DNA of 8,983 nt, from positions 1-8,983 of the forward strand of contig JAEYYJ010000165.1 in assembly GCA_023430845.1 (NCBI GenBank), written 5' to 3'. Below the pieces are notes generated by a model, which saw only the letters and a list, made by a program, of their open reading frames with translations, made no database searches and was not told where the DNA came from. This stretch comes from Pseudomonadota bacterium (GTDB lineage: Bacteria > Pseudomonadota > Alphaproteobacteria > Rhizobiales > Hyphomicrobiaceae). The position numbers were made by a program, and so were the translations under genes. This document shows positions 1 through 7,000 of the stretch, one piece after another (the stretch's first letter is position 1; each line of letters begins with the position of its first letter).

Positions 1-714
1 GGTAGTGCAGCAGCTGCACGGCGCGCAAGCTATCTCGCCGAATTGCCAAAGCGCATGGCCGAGTGGCGGCGCGGCGCCGCGGACCGTCTCGAATCCAAGG
101 AAGTGCCGATCAACGTTGGCCGCCTCATGCACGAGATCAACGGCATCATGCCCACGGACGGCATTCTGGTCGCAGATGGCGGCTTCGCCGGTCACTGGGG
201 CGGGCTCATGTTCGACACCAAGGCTGCCGGGCGTCACTTCCTGCCGGACCGCGGCTTTGCTTCGATCGGGTATGGCGTGCCGGGCGGTATCGGCGCGCAG
301 ATCGGCGCAGGTCCGAAGCGGCGCGTGATCGCACTTACGGGCGACGGTGGCTTCAACATGAGCCTCGGTGAGCTGGAGACCGCGCGGCGCCTCGGCGCGA
401 GTTTCGTCGCCATCGTGTTCAACAACGCCGCGTCCGGCTACGTGAAGGCACTGCAGCACGCCGTCTACGGCCCGGGCAACTACCAGTCCTCGGACCTTGT
501 CGAGATGGATTATGCGGCGATCGCGCGCGGCTTCGGCTGCCACGGCATTCGGGTCACCGATCCCGAGAAGCTTTCGTCCGCGATCCGCGAAGGCTTGGAG
601 AACACATCGACGCCGACCGTGCTCGACTGCATCGTCACGCGCGATCCCTCACGGATGCTGCCCGCCGCGGACAATCGCACGCTCAAGGTTCAGAAAGGCG
701 ATCGGCCGGTGTGA
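1..714 (+). CDS. Thiamine-diphosphate-dependent enzyme, C-terminal part (acetolactate synthase-like), 5'-truncated
   Basis: The frame is open from base 1, so this is the last 237 codons of a longer gene. The TTG at 43 and ATG at 55 are internal codons, not believable starts. The visible part is the C-terminal ThDP-binding domain of the acetolactate synthase / benzoylformate decarboxylase superfamily. The diphosphate/Mg-binding motif begins GDGGFNM at 340-360 and closes with the Asn-Asn pair at 421-426, the usual GDG-to-NN distance. Before it lies the family segment around FASIGYGVPGGIGAQ (about 262-306). Family members bind ThDP and Mg2+ between two subunits and decarboxylate or ligate 2-oxo acids; most full-length members have about 550 residues. 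The substrate cannot be told, because the N-terminal and middle domains are outside the window. The gene converges on the next one with a 22-base gap that has no room for an obvious terminator. Confidence 0.9.
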   Translation, partial: GSAAAARRASYLAELPKRMAEWRRGAADRLESKEVPINVGRLMHEINGIMPTDGILVADGGFAGHWGGLMFDTKAAGRHFLPDRGFASIGYGVPGGIGAQIGAGPKRRVIALTGDGGFNMSLGELETARRLGASFVAIVFNNAASGYVKALQHAVYGPGNYQSSDLVEMDYAAIARGFGCHGIRVTDPEKLSSAIREGLENTSTPTVLDCIVTRDPSRMLPAADNRTLKVQKGDRPV

Positions 715-736
715 GGAGTGGCACTATCGACGATGC

Positions 737-1696
737 TCAAGTCAGTCGACCCACATGCTTCGGGCGCTTACCTGCGAGGCGCAAAGCCTGATTGAGCAGA
801 CGCCGCTGCCATAGCTTGAGACGCGCGTGCGACTTGTATTCTCTCGCGAAGACCGCAGCGTCGAATTCTCCCGCTTGAGCACACGAAGCTAGAAATGGCT
901 TGTCAGCGGGCAAATGCCAGAAACAAGCATCGGAAGCGATGCGAAATGGTATCTGCTCGAAGTTCGTGCGCGCAGTCCACCATCTCGATACGAGCTTCGC
1001 TTCGCCGGCATCGAGCAATCGGAAGCCCTTGTGCTTCAGCACTGCGAGGGCGGCAGAAACCACCGCTTCGTCGCTGTTGTGGTGGAGACGACGGTAGACC
1101 TCCTTGTAGCGCGGCCAGATATTCTCGATTTCCAACGAGAGCTTTCGAAAAGCATTCGCCGTACCAACGATGAACTCTCCGCCATACCAGCATGGCGGGC
1201 ACCCGGCTGGGGCGCCGACCGCACGCAGATCTATCGCGACCCGATCCGCACCGAATTCAGGGGTCACCTGCGCGGAGATATCGTAGGTCAATAGCCCGTC
1301 GGCGCCGAGGTCCGAGTATGGAATCGGACGGACGAGCACGGCATCGATGTCGACCAGGCCGACGACATCCCCGTACATACCCTCGCCGAAAGCATCCATC
1401 GCATCGAGTTTGAAGTGCGCAGCATAGAAGGGAATGCTCTTCGGCACGTCTCTCTTGAAGTTATGCTCGGCAACGTCGGCCGTGAGTCCCAGCGCCGTCA
1501 GCCTTTCGGACACCAGATCCAATCTATTCGTCAGAAGCGTAAGCGACTGTCCATTCGCCCTGCACGATGCATGGAGCAAGGCCGCACAACGGAGATAGAT
1601 GTCGATAGGGTCGCCCGTCCGCGAGCTCAGATTTGCATACTTTGCTTCAGCCCGATCGACATATAAAATGGAAAAAAGTTTGAGATCACGGTTCAC
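737..1696 (-). CDS. Glycosyltransferase-like protein (GT-A fold, DxD motif)
   Basis: A 319-residue protein with no signal peptide or membrane segment. Features expected of a nucleotide-sugar-dependent GT-A enzyme can be seen in order: an N-terminal beta strand (LKLFSILYV, 5-13), the metal-binding DxD motif D116-I-D118 within GLVDIDAVL, an acceptor-side motif WYGGEFIVG (170-178), an Asp-Glu pair at 209-210, and HLPADKP (261-267), which recalls the His/Lys motif near the end of GT8-type enzymes. The C-terminus is basic. Start: the frame is open upstream to 1732, but the GTG at 1696 is preceded by a perfect AAGGAGG about six bases away, so I take it as the start. Donor and acceptor are unknown; a role in a surface glycan is only a guess. 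The gene stands alone between convergent and co-oriented neighbours and looks less GC-rich than they are. It could also be a hypothetical protein with the same fold but a different activity. Confidence 0.72.
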   Translation of the reverse strand: MNRDLKLFSILYVDRAEAKYANLSSRTGDPIDIYLRCAALLHASCRANGQSLTLLTNRLDLVSERLTALGLTADVAEHNFKRDVPKSIPFYAAHFKLDAMDAFGEGMYGDVVGLVDIDAVLVRPIPYSDLGADGLLTYDISAQVTPEFGADRVAIDLRAVGAPAGCPPCWYGGEFIVGTANAFRKLSLEIENIWPRYKEVYRRLHHNSDEAVVSAALAVLKHKGFRLLDAGEAKLVSRWWTARTNFEQIPFRIASDACFWHLPADKPFLASCAQAGEFDAAVFAREYKSHARLKLWQRRLLNQALRLAGKRPKHVGRLT

Positions 1697-1934
1697 AACG
1701 AACCTCCTTGCCGCACAACGGGTCGCACCCAAACCAATTACCTTATTGTCCCCCGAGACATTTGTCGAAATCCAGGAAACCGAATACTTTTGCTGCGCTC
1801 ATAAGCAGGTCGTTCGTCGCGCGAGCGATGTGCCCGGAGGCCGCAACACCGCAGAATGCTGGGCTAGTCGCGCAGGTTGGCCTGTGGATGCAAGCACACC
1901 CGGCAGTGAGAAGGGCAACCGGCTGATGCGGCGA
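1697..1934. other. Gene-free spacer between the coiled-coil gene and the glycosyltransferase-like gene
   Basis: This 238-base stretch lies downstream of the coiled-coil gene and upstream of the glycosyltransferase-like gene, both on the minus strand. Near its left end is the minus-strand AAGGAGG ribosome-binding site (about 1703-1709). The part from about 1733 to 1800 is AT-richer than the surroundings and is where a minus-strand promoter would lie, but I see no convincing -35/-10 pair. I found no good terminator hairpin after the coiled-coil gene, and no coding sequence that I believe. Confidence 0.5.
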
Positions 1935-4900
1935 CTAAGCCAACCGCGCTGCCGCGTGCGCGAGGAAGAGGTACACCCGGCCACCATCCGACACGACGTA
2001 GGACTGCGTGAGACGGCCGCTTCCGTCCTGCTGATCGGCTTCGCGCAGCACATGCTCGAAGTCGAGGAGATAGCGGTCCACGGTCGCCTTGAACGGGGCC
2101 TCGGAGCGATAGCGCCGCTGCACATCGTCGAAGATCGAGCGGCCCTCGTTGGAGTAGATGCTGCGGACCATGATGCCGCGCTGCCCTGTGCGGAAGCGCG
2201 ACCAGATGGCCGCTGCCGTGGTCGCGTCGAGCGAACGCGCGATGCCGGGCACGTTGATGCCCGTGTCAGGCGGCGCAGCTTGAGCCGCTGCTGCCGTCGC
2301 ACGCTCGGCTTCTTCCTCGGAAGCACGCGCGAGCAGATCGCCGAGCTTCCAGCCTTCGCGCCCCGTGCTGCCGCTGGCACCTGCCGCGCCACGAGCTGCG
2401 GCGGCTTCGGCCGCTGCCACCTGACGGGCGGACGGTTGATGCGTGTGACCAGCACTCGCCGCGTGTGACGCGGCGCCATGATGGCTCGCCGGCGGCGGAA
2501 GCTGTGCGGGCGGTACGACGTCCCGGCGCGCGCTCTCTCGAATGGTGAGGCTAGAAAGCTGTTGCAGCGCACGGAGCTGCTCCTGCAGCATCCGCTTCAT
2601 GCCGTCCGTGCTCGCACGTGTCGTATCCGGCAGGCGCTCGAGTTGGTCGCGGAGCTTCCCCTGCTCGGCTTCGAGCTCGGAGAGCGCCGTGCGGGCACGC
2701 ACACGCATTTCCTCGGAAGTCGCGTTGAAGCGGCTCGACAGCGTGCCGATGTGCTCGTTGACCTCGCGCGAGACGCTGGAGAACTTCGCGCGCAGCTCGT
2801 CGAGCGCGCGATCCGTTTCGCTGCCGGCCGACGTCCGGAGGCGGTCCATCTCGGTGAGCGCGATGCGCGCCTGTTCCTTGGCACCGCGCGTGAGCTGTTC
2901 GCCGACGAGCTTTGCTCGCGTTTCGGCTTCGGCGAACGAGCCTTCGAGCTGCGTCGAGTATCCGCGCATGACACGATCGATGTCGCCCGTCTTGCCGGCA
3001 AGCGTCTCGAGGGTATGCGACAGGTCCTCCTGGCGCGCCTGCAGCGTACGGTCGATACGCGTATTGGCGGACTCGAGCGCCGACGCCGCCGTCATGATGA
3101 CCTTGCCCTGAGCCTCGAAGCGGCCGGTGACGCTGTTGATCTGGCTGAGCAGGCCTTCCGACACGTGCTTCAGCATGTCGGCCTGATTGGCAAGCCCTTC
3201 GATAGCAGCCATGGACTGCCGCGTCACGGACTCGCTCGCCCGGCGCACGGCCGTCACACCTTCCAGCACCTGCCCGTCGAAGGCCTCGGCCTGGCTGCCG
3301 AGGACATTGCCAATCTGCGCGGCATGGCCTTCGAGCGCCTCGGTGAGCGCGAGCGCCTTGTCGGCAACGGCACCGTCGATCGCAAGCGTCGAGCGTAGAA
3401 TGCTCTCGTCGAAAAGCTTGAGGCGATCGGCAAAGGCGTCATCGAGCACCTTCGTCCGCTCGACGAGCTGGCGGTCGATCGCTTCCTGGCGGCTCGCCAT
3501 GGTGGCTTCGAGCGCACCGGCAAACTGCTCGAACACCGACTGGAGGTTCTCAGTGCGGACGGCAATGCCTTCGTCGATCTTCTGCGCGCGCTCGTCGAAC
3601 GTGATCGTGAGCCGTTCGGCGTGGCCGTCGAGCGCGGTCTCGATGCGCTTCGAGCTGTCCGTCATTTCGACGGACATCTTCTCGAACGACAGGCGGAGAT
3701 TTTCTGTGCGCTGCTCGAGGGCAACGGCGAGCGTCGTCGTGAAATCCTCGAAGACGTGCTCGATCTTGGCCGTCTGGCTGCCGAGCTTGTTCGATACGTT
3801 CTCAGCGGTCGAGGCGAGTGAGGTTTCGAGCGCGACGAGGTTTTGTCCCGCGCCCTCGATGAAGCCCGCGAGCTTCTGCTGCTGCTGGCCGAGCTTGTCG
3901 ACGAGCGAGGGGATCTCGGTGCCGATCTCCTTGAGCGCGCGATTGACGCGCTCGCTCGTCTGCAGCAGCGCCGTACGCTCGCCCGAGAGCTCGCCAAGCA
4001 AGCCGCGAATGCGGTGCTCGTTCTCGCTGTAGGCGCGTTCCAGCGCAGCGACTTCACTGTGAACGAGCGCTTCGAGCTCGCCGGCACGGCCGAGCGCGCG
4101 CGACACCGCCTCGTTCATGAACGAGACCTGCCGACGCACGGCCTGACCGACCGAAGCGATCTGCTGCTCGGCCATGCGGTCGGGCTCGGCGAGGCGGATC
4201 GCGACCTCGGTCATGGCCGAGGACATGAGGCGCAGCTCCTGCGCGCGCCAGATGAGCAGCGCCAGGAACCAGAAGAGCGCAATCGGAATGAGGATCGTCG
4301 CGGCAAGCGTGATCGCCGTCGGCCGCGAGAGCATCTCCATGAAGGTCGGTGCACGCGCGAGTTCGGGTGCGAGCATGGCCCAGCCGAGCAGCAGGCCGAG
4401 CACCGCCCACACGCCACTCGCGATGGCGGCGACCGTCATCGGCCGCTGCGAGGGCTTCTGCTGAAGGGCGTAGATGAGCCCGCCGATCGACGGCACGTCG
4501 TCGTTGGCGGCAATCGTGGTCCGCGAGGGGCCGGCGGCGCGGCGGCGCTGATTGCGGGCAGAGCTACCGCGGCCGCCCTCACTCGCGTTGTCGGCTGGAG
4601 CCTCGGGTGCCGCGGGGGGGGCCTTGGGATGACCGTCAGACTTTGCTTCGGACTTTGCGGCGCCGGGAAGCTTCGGCGGCATGGGCGTCGACCCGGCCGT
4701 CGCGGTTTTTACGGCAGGTTTCGCTGGAGTAGCCGAAGCAGATGCGGGCGGCGGAGGAACCTTCGGTGCGGCCCCTGAAATGACGCGCGGCAACGAGAGT
4801 TGAGTATCCGGCGCCGCGGCAGCAGGGCCTGTCTCGGGCTTTGCCTGGGGCGCGACCGGCGCCAGAGAAACCGCTTTCGATCCGCCGACGGCTGACGCCG

Positions 4901-5033
4901 CTTTCGGCAACGGCGGGGGCACGACGCGCGCCGCAGCGGCAGCGCCCGAAGGCCCAATTGTTTCGGCGCGCAGTTGTAGCGGCTGGTCCGCAGCAGTCGA
5001 CGACGACTCGTCCTTCTTAGGACCCTGGCTCAT
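1935..5033 (-). CDS. Large membrane-anchored coiled-coil protein, GPR/RgsE-like (polar growth family)
   Basis: About 1,032 residues. Residues 1-195 are rich in Pro, Ala and Lys and probably disordered. Two hydrophobic helices follow (about 200-222 and 239-262) with a short loop, so both long ends should be cytoplasmic. Residues about 265-835 are an almost unbroken amphipathic helix rich in Glu, Ala, Arg, Gln and Leu with degenerate repeats (RTENL occurs at 442 and 493), like apolipoprotein-type coiled coils. After a Pro/His/Ala linker comes a C-terminal domain (about 893-1032) starting GWKLGDLLARAS and containing IWSRFRTGQRGIMVRSIY. That architecture recalls GPR of Agrobacterium and RgsE of Sinorhizobium, which organise the growth pole, but those proteins are about twice as long. 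The assignment rests on memory of the family. Start: ATG at 5033 is chosen, though its ribosome-binding site is weak; TTG at 5054 (seven residues longer) is possible. Confidence 0.72.
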   Translation of the reverse strand: MSQGPKKDESSSTAADQPLQLRAETIGPSGAAAAARVVPPPLPKAASAVGGSKAVSLAPVAPQAKPETGPAAAAPDTQLSLPRVISGAAPKVPPPPASASATPAKPAVKTATAGSTPMPPKLPGAAKSEAKSDGHPKAPPAAPEAPADNASEGGRGSSARNQRRRAAGPSRTTIAANDDVPSIGGLIYALQQKPSQRPMTVAAIASGVWAVLGLLLGWAMLAPELARAPTFMEMLSRPTAITLAATILIPIALFWFLALLIWRAQELRLMSSAMTEVAIRLAEPDRMAEQQIASVGQAVRRQVSFMNEAVSRALGRAGELEALVHSEVAALERAYSENEHRIRGLLGELSGERTALLQTSERVNRALKEIGTEIPSLVDKLGQQQQKLAGFIEGAGQNLVALETSLASTAENVSNKLGSQTAKIEHVFEDFTTTLAVALEQRTENLRLSFEKMSVEMTDSSKRIETALDGHAERLTITFDERAQKIDEGIAVRTENLQSVFEQFAGALEATMASRQEAIDRQLVERTKVLDDAFADRLKLFDESILRSTLAIDGAVADKALALTEALEGHAAQIGNVLGSQAEAFDGQVLEGVTAVRRASESVTRQSMAAIEGLANQADMLKHVSEGLLSQINSVTGRFEAQGKVIMTAASALESANTRIDRTLQARQEDLSHTLETLAGKTGDIDRVMRGYSTQLEGSFAEAETRAKLVGEQLTRGAKEQARIALTEMDRLRTSAGSETDRALDELRAKFSSVSREVNEHIGTLSSRFNATSEEMRVRARTALSELEAEQGKLRDQLERLPDTTRASTDGMKRMLQEQLRALQQLSSLTIRESARRDVVPPAQLPPPASHHGAASHAASAGHTHQPSARQVAAAEAAAARGAAGASGSTGREGWKLGDLLARASEEEAERATAAAAQAAPPDTGINVPGIARSLDATTAAAIWSRFRTGQRGIMVRSIYSNEGRSIFDDVQRRYRSEAPFKATVDRYLLDFEHVLREADQQDGSGRLTQSYVVSDGGRVYLFLAHAAARLA

Positions 5034-5419
5034 CAGCCTGTAACGCTGCAGCAACAGTTGCCTGCCTACCGCAGCCCCCCTCCAAAGTGATATTTACCCA
5101 AACTTTTAGCTTATTGTCGGCCGGTCTCCCAGCGTGAATCGAATTCTTCCACTCGATTCAGCCAGAATTCTGCCGTGATCCCCGAAGTCGGCTAACTTCC
5201 GGGCCCCCTGCCCGTTTTCCGATTCGCGCTCGCCGACTGAACCGCGAACGTCGCAACTCAATGGGGCTGCTTTGCGGCGCGGGAGCGGGCCCACGCCCTC
5301 AATCCACGGCATTTGCAGCACATTTGCCCGCCGCCGCTTACGCTCGCTTAGGGCCTTTCATCCATACTTCGTTCACGACCGGGGGACCTCCACCGCGACG
5401 CCCATAGCTGGAGATGGCA
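5034..5419. promoter_or_regulatory. Divergent control region between the coiled-coil gene and the Hpt gene
   Basis: A 386-base region without a believable gene must hold the promoters of both divergent genes. On the minus strand a GGAGGGGGG stretch (5075-5083) precedes the TTG alternative start by 20 bases, too far for a normal ribosome-binding site. AT-rich sequence at about 5088-5118 is the best place for a minus-strand promoter, but no -35/-10 pair fits well. An inverted repeat with GANTC sites lies at 5135-5160, followed by the 10-base palindrome CAGAATTCTG at 5163-5172 and a third GANTC at 5221. The right part (5225-5400) is GC-rich with no clear motif. Confidence 0.55.
5135..5160. repeat. 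Inverted repeat TGAATCGA / TCGATTCA with a GANTC site in each arm
   Basis: Perfect 8-base arms (5135-5142 and 5153-5160) flank a 10-base spacer, so the arm centres are 18 bases apart, about two helical turns. That spacing suits a dimeric DNA-binding protein. Each arm contains GANTC (GAATC at 5136, GATTC at 5155), the target of the cell-cycle methyltransferase CcrM in alphaproteobacteria. It lies about 100 bases upstream of the coiled-coil start. A regulatory role is inferred. Confidence 0.45.
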
Positions 5420-5893
5420 ATGCCGGTACAGATGCACGACGGTCAGGAACGCGGTTCGCTCGGAACGCTGCGCCCGCGCGCGTGCGTCCGCAGCCACGAT
5501 ACGCCGATCGACTGGACGCACCTGTCGCGCTTCACGATGAACGATAAGGCCCTGGAGCGGGAGGTGCTCGGCCTCTTCGCTGCGGAGGCGCCTCGCTATC
5601 TGGCGCGCATGCAGGCGACGGCAAGCCGCAAGGACTGGATCGAGGCCGCACATACGCTCAAAGGCTCGGCGCGCGCGGTCGGCGCTTGGGCCATTGCCGA
5701 GTGCGCCCAGGCCGCCGAGGCCCTCCAGCTCAGTGCCCAGCGCGAGTTCGCCGGCAGCGAGGCTGACGCGAGCACGACCCGTGGCGCCCATCAGGCCCTG
5801 GAGCGGCTTCACGAGGCCGTTCGGCGGACGCTGTCCTACATCGAGCAACTCGCTCCCGTCGAAGCCCACGCCTCGACGTCCCACCCCATTTGA
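5420..5893 (+). CDS. Histidine phosphotransfer (Hpt) domain protein
   Basis: A 157-residue, mostly helical protein. The core motif AAHTLKGSARAVGA (76-89) is the Hpt signature: His78 is the phospho-accepting residue, followed by Lys81-Gly82-Ser83. Helices before it (about 36-69) and after it (about 88-143) fit the four-helix bundle of the family. The N-terminal 30 residues and the last 12 look disordered. Hpt proteins pass phosphoryl groups between response-regulator receiver domains in phosphorelays; this one has no kinase or receiver domain and none is encoded nearby, so its partners are unknown. Start: ATG at 5420 has GGAG at 5410-5413 with six bases between, whereas the in-frame ATG at 5414 abuts that GGAG directly; ATG 5432 is less likely. 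The gene is divergent from the coiled-coil gene, so the two may share a control region. Confidence 0.88.
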   Translation: MPVQMHDGQERGSLGTLRPRACVRSHDTPIDWTHLSRFTMNDKALEREVLGLFAAEAPRYLARMQATASRKDWIEAAHTLKGSARAVGAWAIAECAQAAEALQLSAQREFAGSEADASTTRGAHQALERLHEAVRRTLSYIEQLAPVEAHASTSHPI

Positions 5894-5979
5894 GCCGCCG
5901 CGCGAGCGGTCAGCTACCCCTCGCCGCCTGCTCTTTCCCAACTGCCCCTTGAATGGCAGCGGCGAACGTCGGTAGGTTC

Positions 5980-6006
5980 GCGCCGGTCGTAACGCGCGAC
6001 CGGCGC
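5980..6006 (+). promoter_or_regulatory. Strong hairpin just upstream of the Nudix start codon
   Basis: A perfect 10-base stem, GCGCCGGTCG (5980-5989) and CGACCGGCGC (5997-6006), encloses a 7-base loop. It ends 16 bases before the Nudix ATG and is followed by an A-rich stretch (6007-6013), not by T residues, so it does not look like an intrinsic terminator for the Hpt gene on the plus strand. It could protect the mRNA end, shape ribosome access to the weak AAAGAAAG site, or mark a processing point. Confidence 0.5.
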
Positions 6007-6022
6007 AAAGAAAGCCGCACCG

Positions 6023-6484
6023 ATGGTCTTCAAGAAGTCCACGCGCTGGCTGTTCCAGAGATACTGGCGATGGTCACGCGCCTTGACGCTCGGCGTGCGC
6101 GCGATCGTTATCGATCCAGAGGAGCGCATCCTGCTCGTGCGTCATACGTACATCGAGGGCTGGAACCTGCCCGGTGGTGGCGTCGAGTTCGGGGAGAGTG
6201 TCGAGGAGAGCCTTGCACGGGAGCTCGACGAAGAGGGCGGCGTAATTCTGGAAGGCACGCCCGAGCTCATCGGCATCTACGACAATCGCGCGATTTTTCC
6301 CGGCGATCACGTGGCGATCTACGTGGTTCGCCACTGGCGTCGCGACCGTATCCCGACGCCCAACATGGAGATCGCGGAAACGGGCTTCTTTCATCCCAAT
6401 GCCCTGCCGGACACCACCGTGCCCTCCGCCCGACACCGCATCGAGGAAATGCTCGCCAGGCGAACGACCGAAGCCGCCCGGTAA
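6023..6484 (+). CDS. Nudix hydrolase
   Basis: A 153-residue protein, typical length for a single-domain Nudix enzyme. The Nudix box is complete: Gly52, then Glu58, then Arg66-Glu67-Leu68-Asp69-Glu70-Glu71-x-Gly73-Val74, matching GX5EX7REUXEEXGU. The Glu pair co-ordinates the divalent metal used to hydrolyse nucleoside diphosphates linked to another moiety. Upstream of the box is the usual strand and loop WNLPGG (47-52). The first 22 residues are basic and aromatic (several Trp and Arg), which could make a membrane-surface helix, but there is no transmembrane segment. The substrate cannot be read from the sequence: a MutT-like 8-oxo-dGTPase, ADP-ribose or another dinucleotide hydrolase are all possible. 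The ATG at 6023 has only a weak purine-rich site (AAAGAAAG) and a strong hairpin upstream. The gene is 129 bases after the Hpt gene and converges on infA. Confidence 0.9.
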   Translation: MVFKKSTRWLFQRYWRWSRALTLGVRAIVIDPEERILLVRHTYIEGWNLPGGGVEFGESVEESLARELDEEGGVILEGTPELIGIYDNRAIFPGDHVAIYVVRHWRRDRIPTPNMEIAETGFFHPNALPDTTVPSARHRIEEMLARRTTEAAR

Positions 6485-6523
6485 TCAGCCGTCAGCCGAC
6501 TCCGCTTCTGGAGCGATCGCAGC

Positions 6524-6562
6524 AAAACGCACGGAACACCCATCGGCATCCCGTGCGCTTTT
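6524..6562. terminator. Probable bidirectional intrinsic terminator between the Nudix gene and infA
   Basis: The arms CGCACGG (6528-6534) and CCGTGCG (6551-6557) form a perfect 7-base stem with a 16-base loop. AAAA lies directly on the left and TTTT on the right (after one C), so a T-run follows the hairpin on both strands. The place, between two convergent genes and about 45 bases from each stop codon, fits shared termination. The stem is short and the T-runs are only four long. Confidence 0.6.
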
Positions 6563-6583
6563 GAATGCACATAGAGGCAAACG

Positions 6584-6600
6584 GCGCGCACTCAGCGCGC
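6584..6600 (-). repeat. Small hairpin just after infA
   Basis: GCGCGC arms (6584-6589 and 6595-6600) with a 5-base loop lie six bases after the infA stop codon on the minus strand. No clear T-run follows, so it may help stop or protect the infA transcript rather than act as a full terminator. Confidence 0.35.
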
Positions 6601-6606
6601 GATCGA

Positions 6607-6888
6607 TCAGCGCTTGCCGCCGCGGAACTGCGGCCGCCGCGGCGCGCCCGTCGGCGCTGGCGCGCGCGTATCCTTATGGCGGAAGTTGATGCGGCCCTTG
6701 GTGAGATCGTAGGGCGTCATCTCGACCGTCACGCGGTCACCCGCGAGAATACGGATCCGGTTCTTTTTCATGCGTCCTGAGGTGTAGGCGATCACCTCAT
6801 GCCCGTTCTCGAGCTGGACGCGGCAACGCGCATCCGGCAGCACTTCTGCGACCACGCCCTCGAATTCGAGCACTTCTTCCTTCGCCAT
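6607..6888 (-). CDS. infA: Translation initiation factor IF-1
   Basis: A 93-residue protein. Residues 1-72 are the S1-like OB fold of bacterial IF-1, with the family signatures [22 protein letters not shown] (27-48, seen as conserved LENG, SG-K/R-M, and N-IRI blocks), [10 protein letters not shown] (48-57) and [10 protein letters not shown] (58-67). IF-1 binds the A site of the 30S subunit with IF-2 and IF-3 during initiation. The protein carries about 20 extra C-terminal residues rich in Pro, Arg and Gly beyond the 72 of E. coli IF-1; basic tails occur in other alphaproteobacterial IF-1 proteins. Start: ATG at 6888 has an AAGGG-type site eight bases upstream. The gene follows the cold-shock gene on the same strand, but a strong terminator lies between them, so infA probably has its own promoter in 6889-6977, where I cannot name a clear -35/-10. 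Confidence 0.96.
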   Translation of the reverse strand: MAKEEVLEFEGVVAEVLPDARCRVQLENGHEVIAYTSGRMKKNRIRILAGDRVTVEMTPYDLTKGRINFRHKDTRAPAPTGAPRRPQFRGGKR

Positions 6889-6973
6889 TCGTCAACCCTT
6901 CTTTACGGCCTCGCCAGGACGCGCGATATCGCCCGCGCCGGCACGGTCCTACTGCCACTTCCGAGGCCAAAGT

Positions 6974-7000
6974 AAAAGGGGGCGGGCTGAGCCCGCCCCC
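6974..7000 (-). terminator. Intrinsic terminator of the cold-shock gene
   Basis: A perfect 10-base GC stem, GGGGGCGGGC (6978-6987) and GCCCGCCCCC (6991-7000), has a 3-base loop. On the minus strand it is followed at once by TTTT (6974-6977), then ACTTT. It begins 21 bases after the csp stop codon. This is a textbook rho-independent terminator and should separate csp from infA transcription. Confidence 0.85.

Noticed and set aside
1757..1766. Near-palindrome GACATTTGTC upstream of the glycosyltransferase-like gene
   Set aside because: It is short with a common half-site and no second copy, so chance is a sufficient explanation.
1599..2572. Open frames spanning the spacer after the coiled-coil gene (1599-2468 plus, 1799-2572 minus)
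   Set aside because: Both run deep into the coiled-coil gene in other frames and show low-complexity Arg/Ser/Ala composition without motifs.
2478..4778. Long plus-strand open frames opposite the coiled-coil gene (2478-3398, 3187-4032 and 3843-4778)
   Set aside because: They mirror the codon pattern of a GC-rich Ala/Glu/Arg gene, are Arg/Ser- or His/Arg-rich with no recognisable motif, and overlap a far better minus-strand protein.
5106..5321. A 71-codon minus-strand frame in the divergent control region
   Set aside because: No ribosome-binding site, motif or plausible composition. It covers the promoter region, including the GANTC repeat.
6923..6932. The 10-base palindrome GCGATATCGC upstream of infA
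   Set aside because: A single short GC-flanked palindrome is expected by chance in DNA of this composition, and no promoter could be placed next to it.
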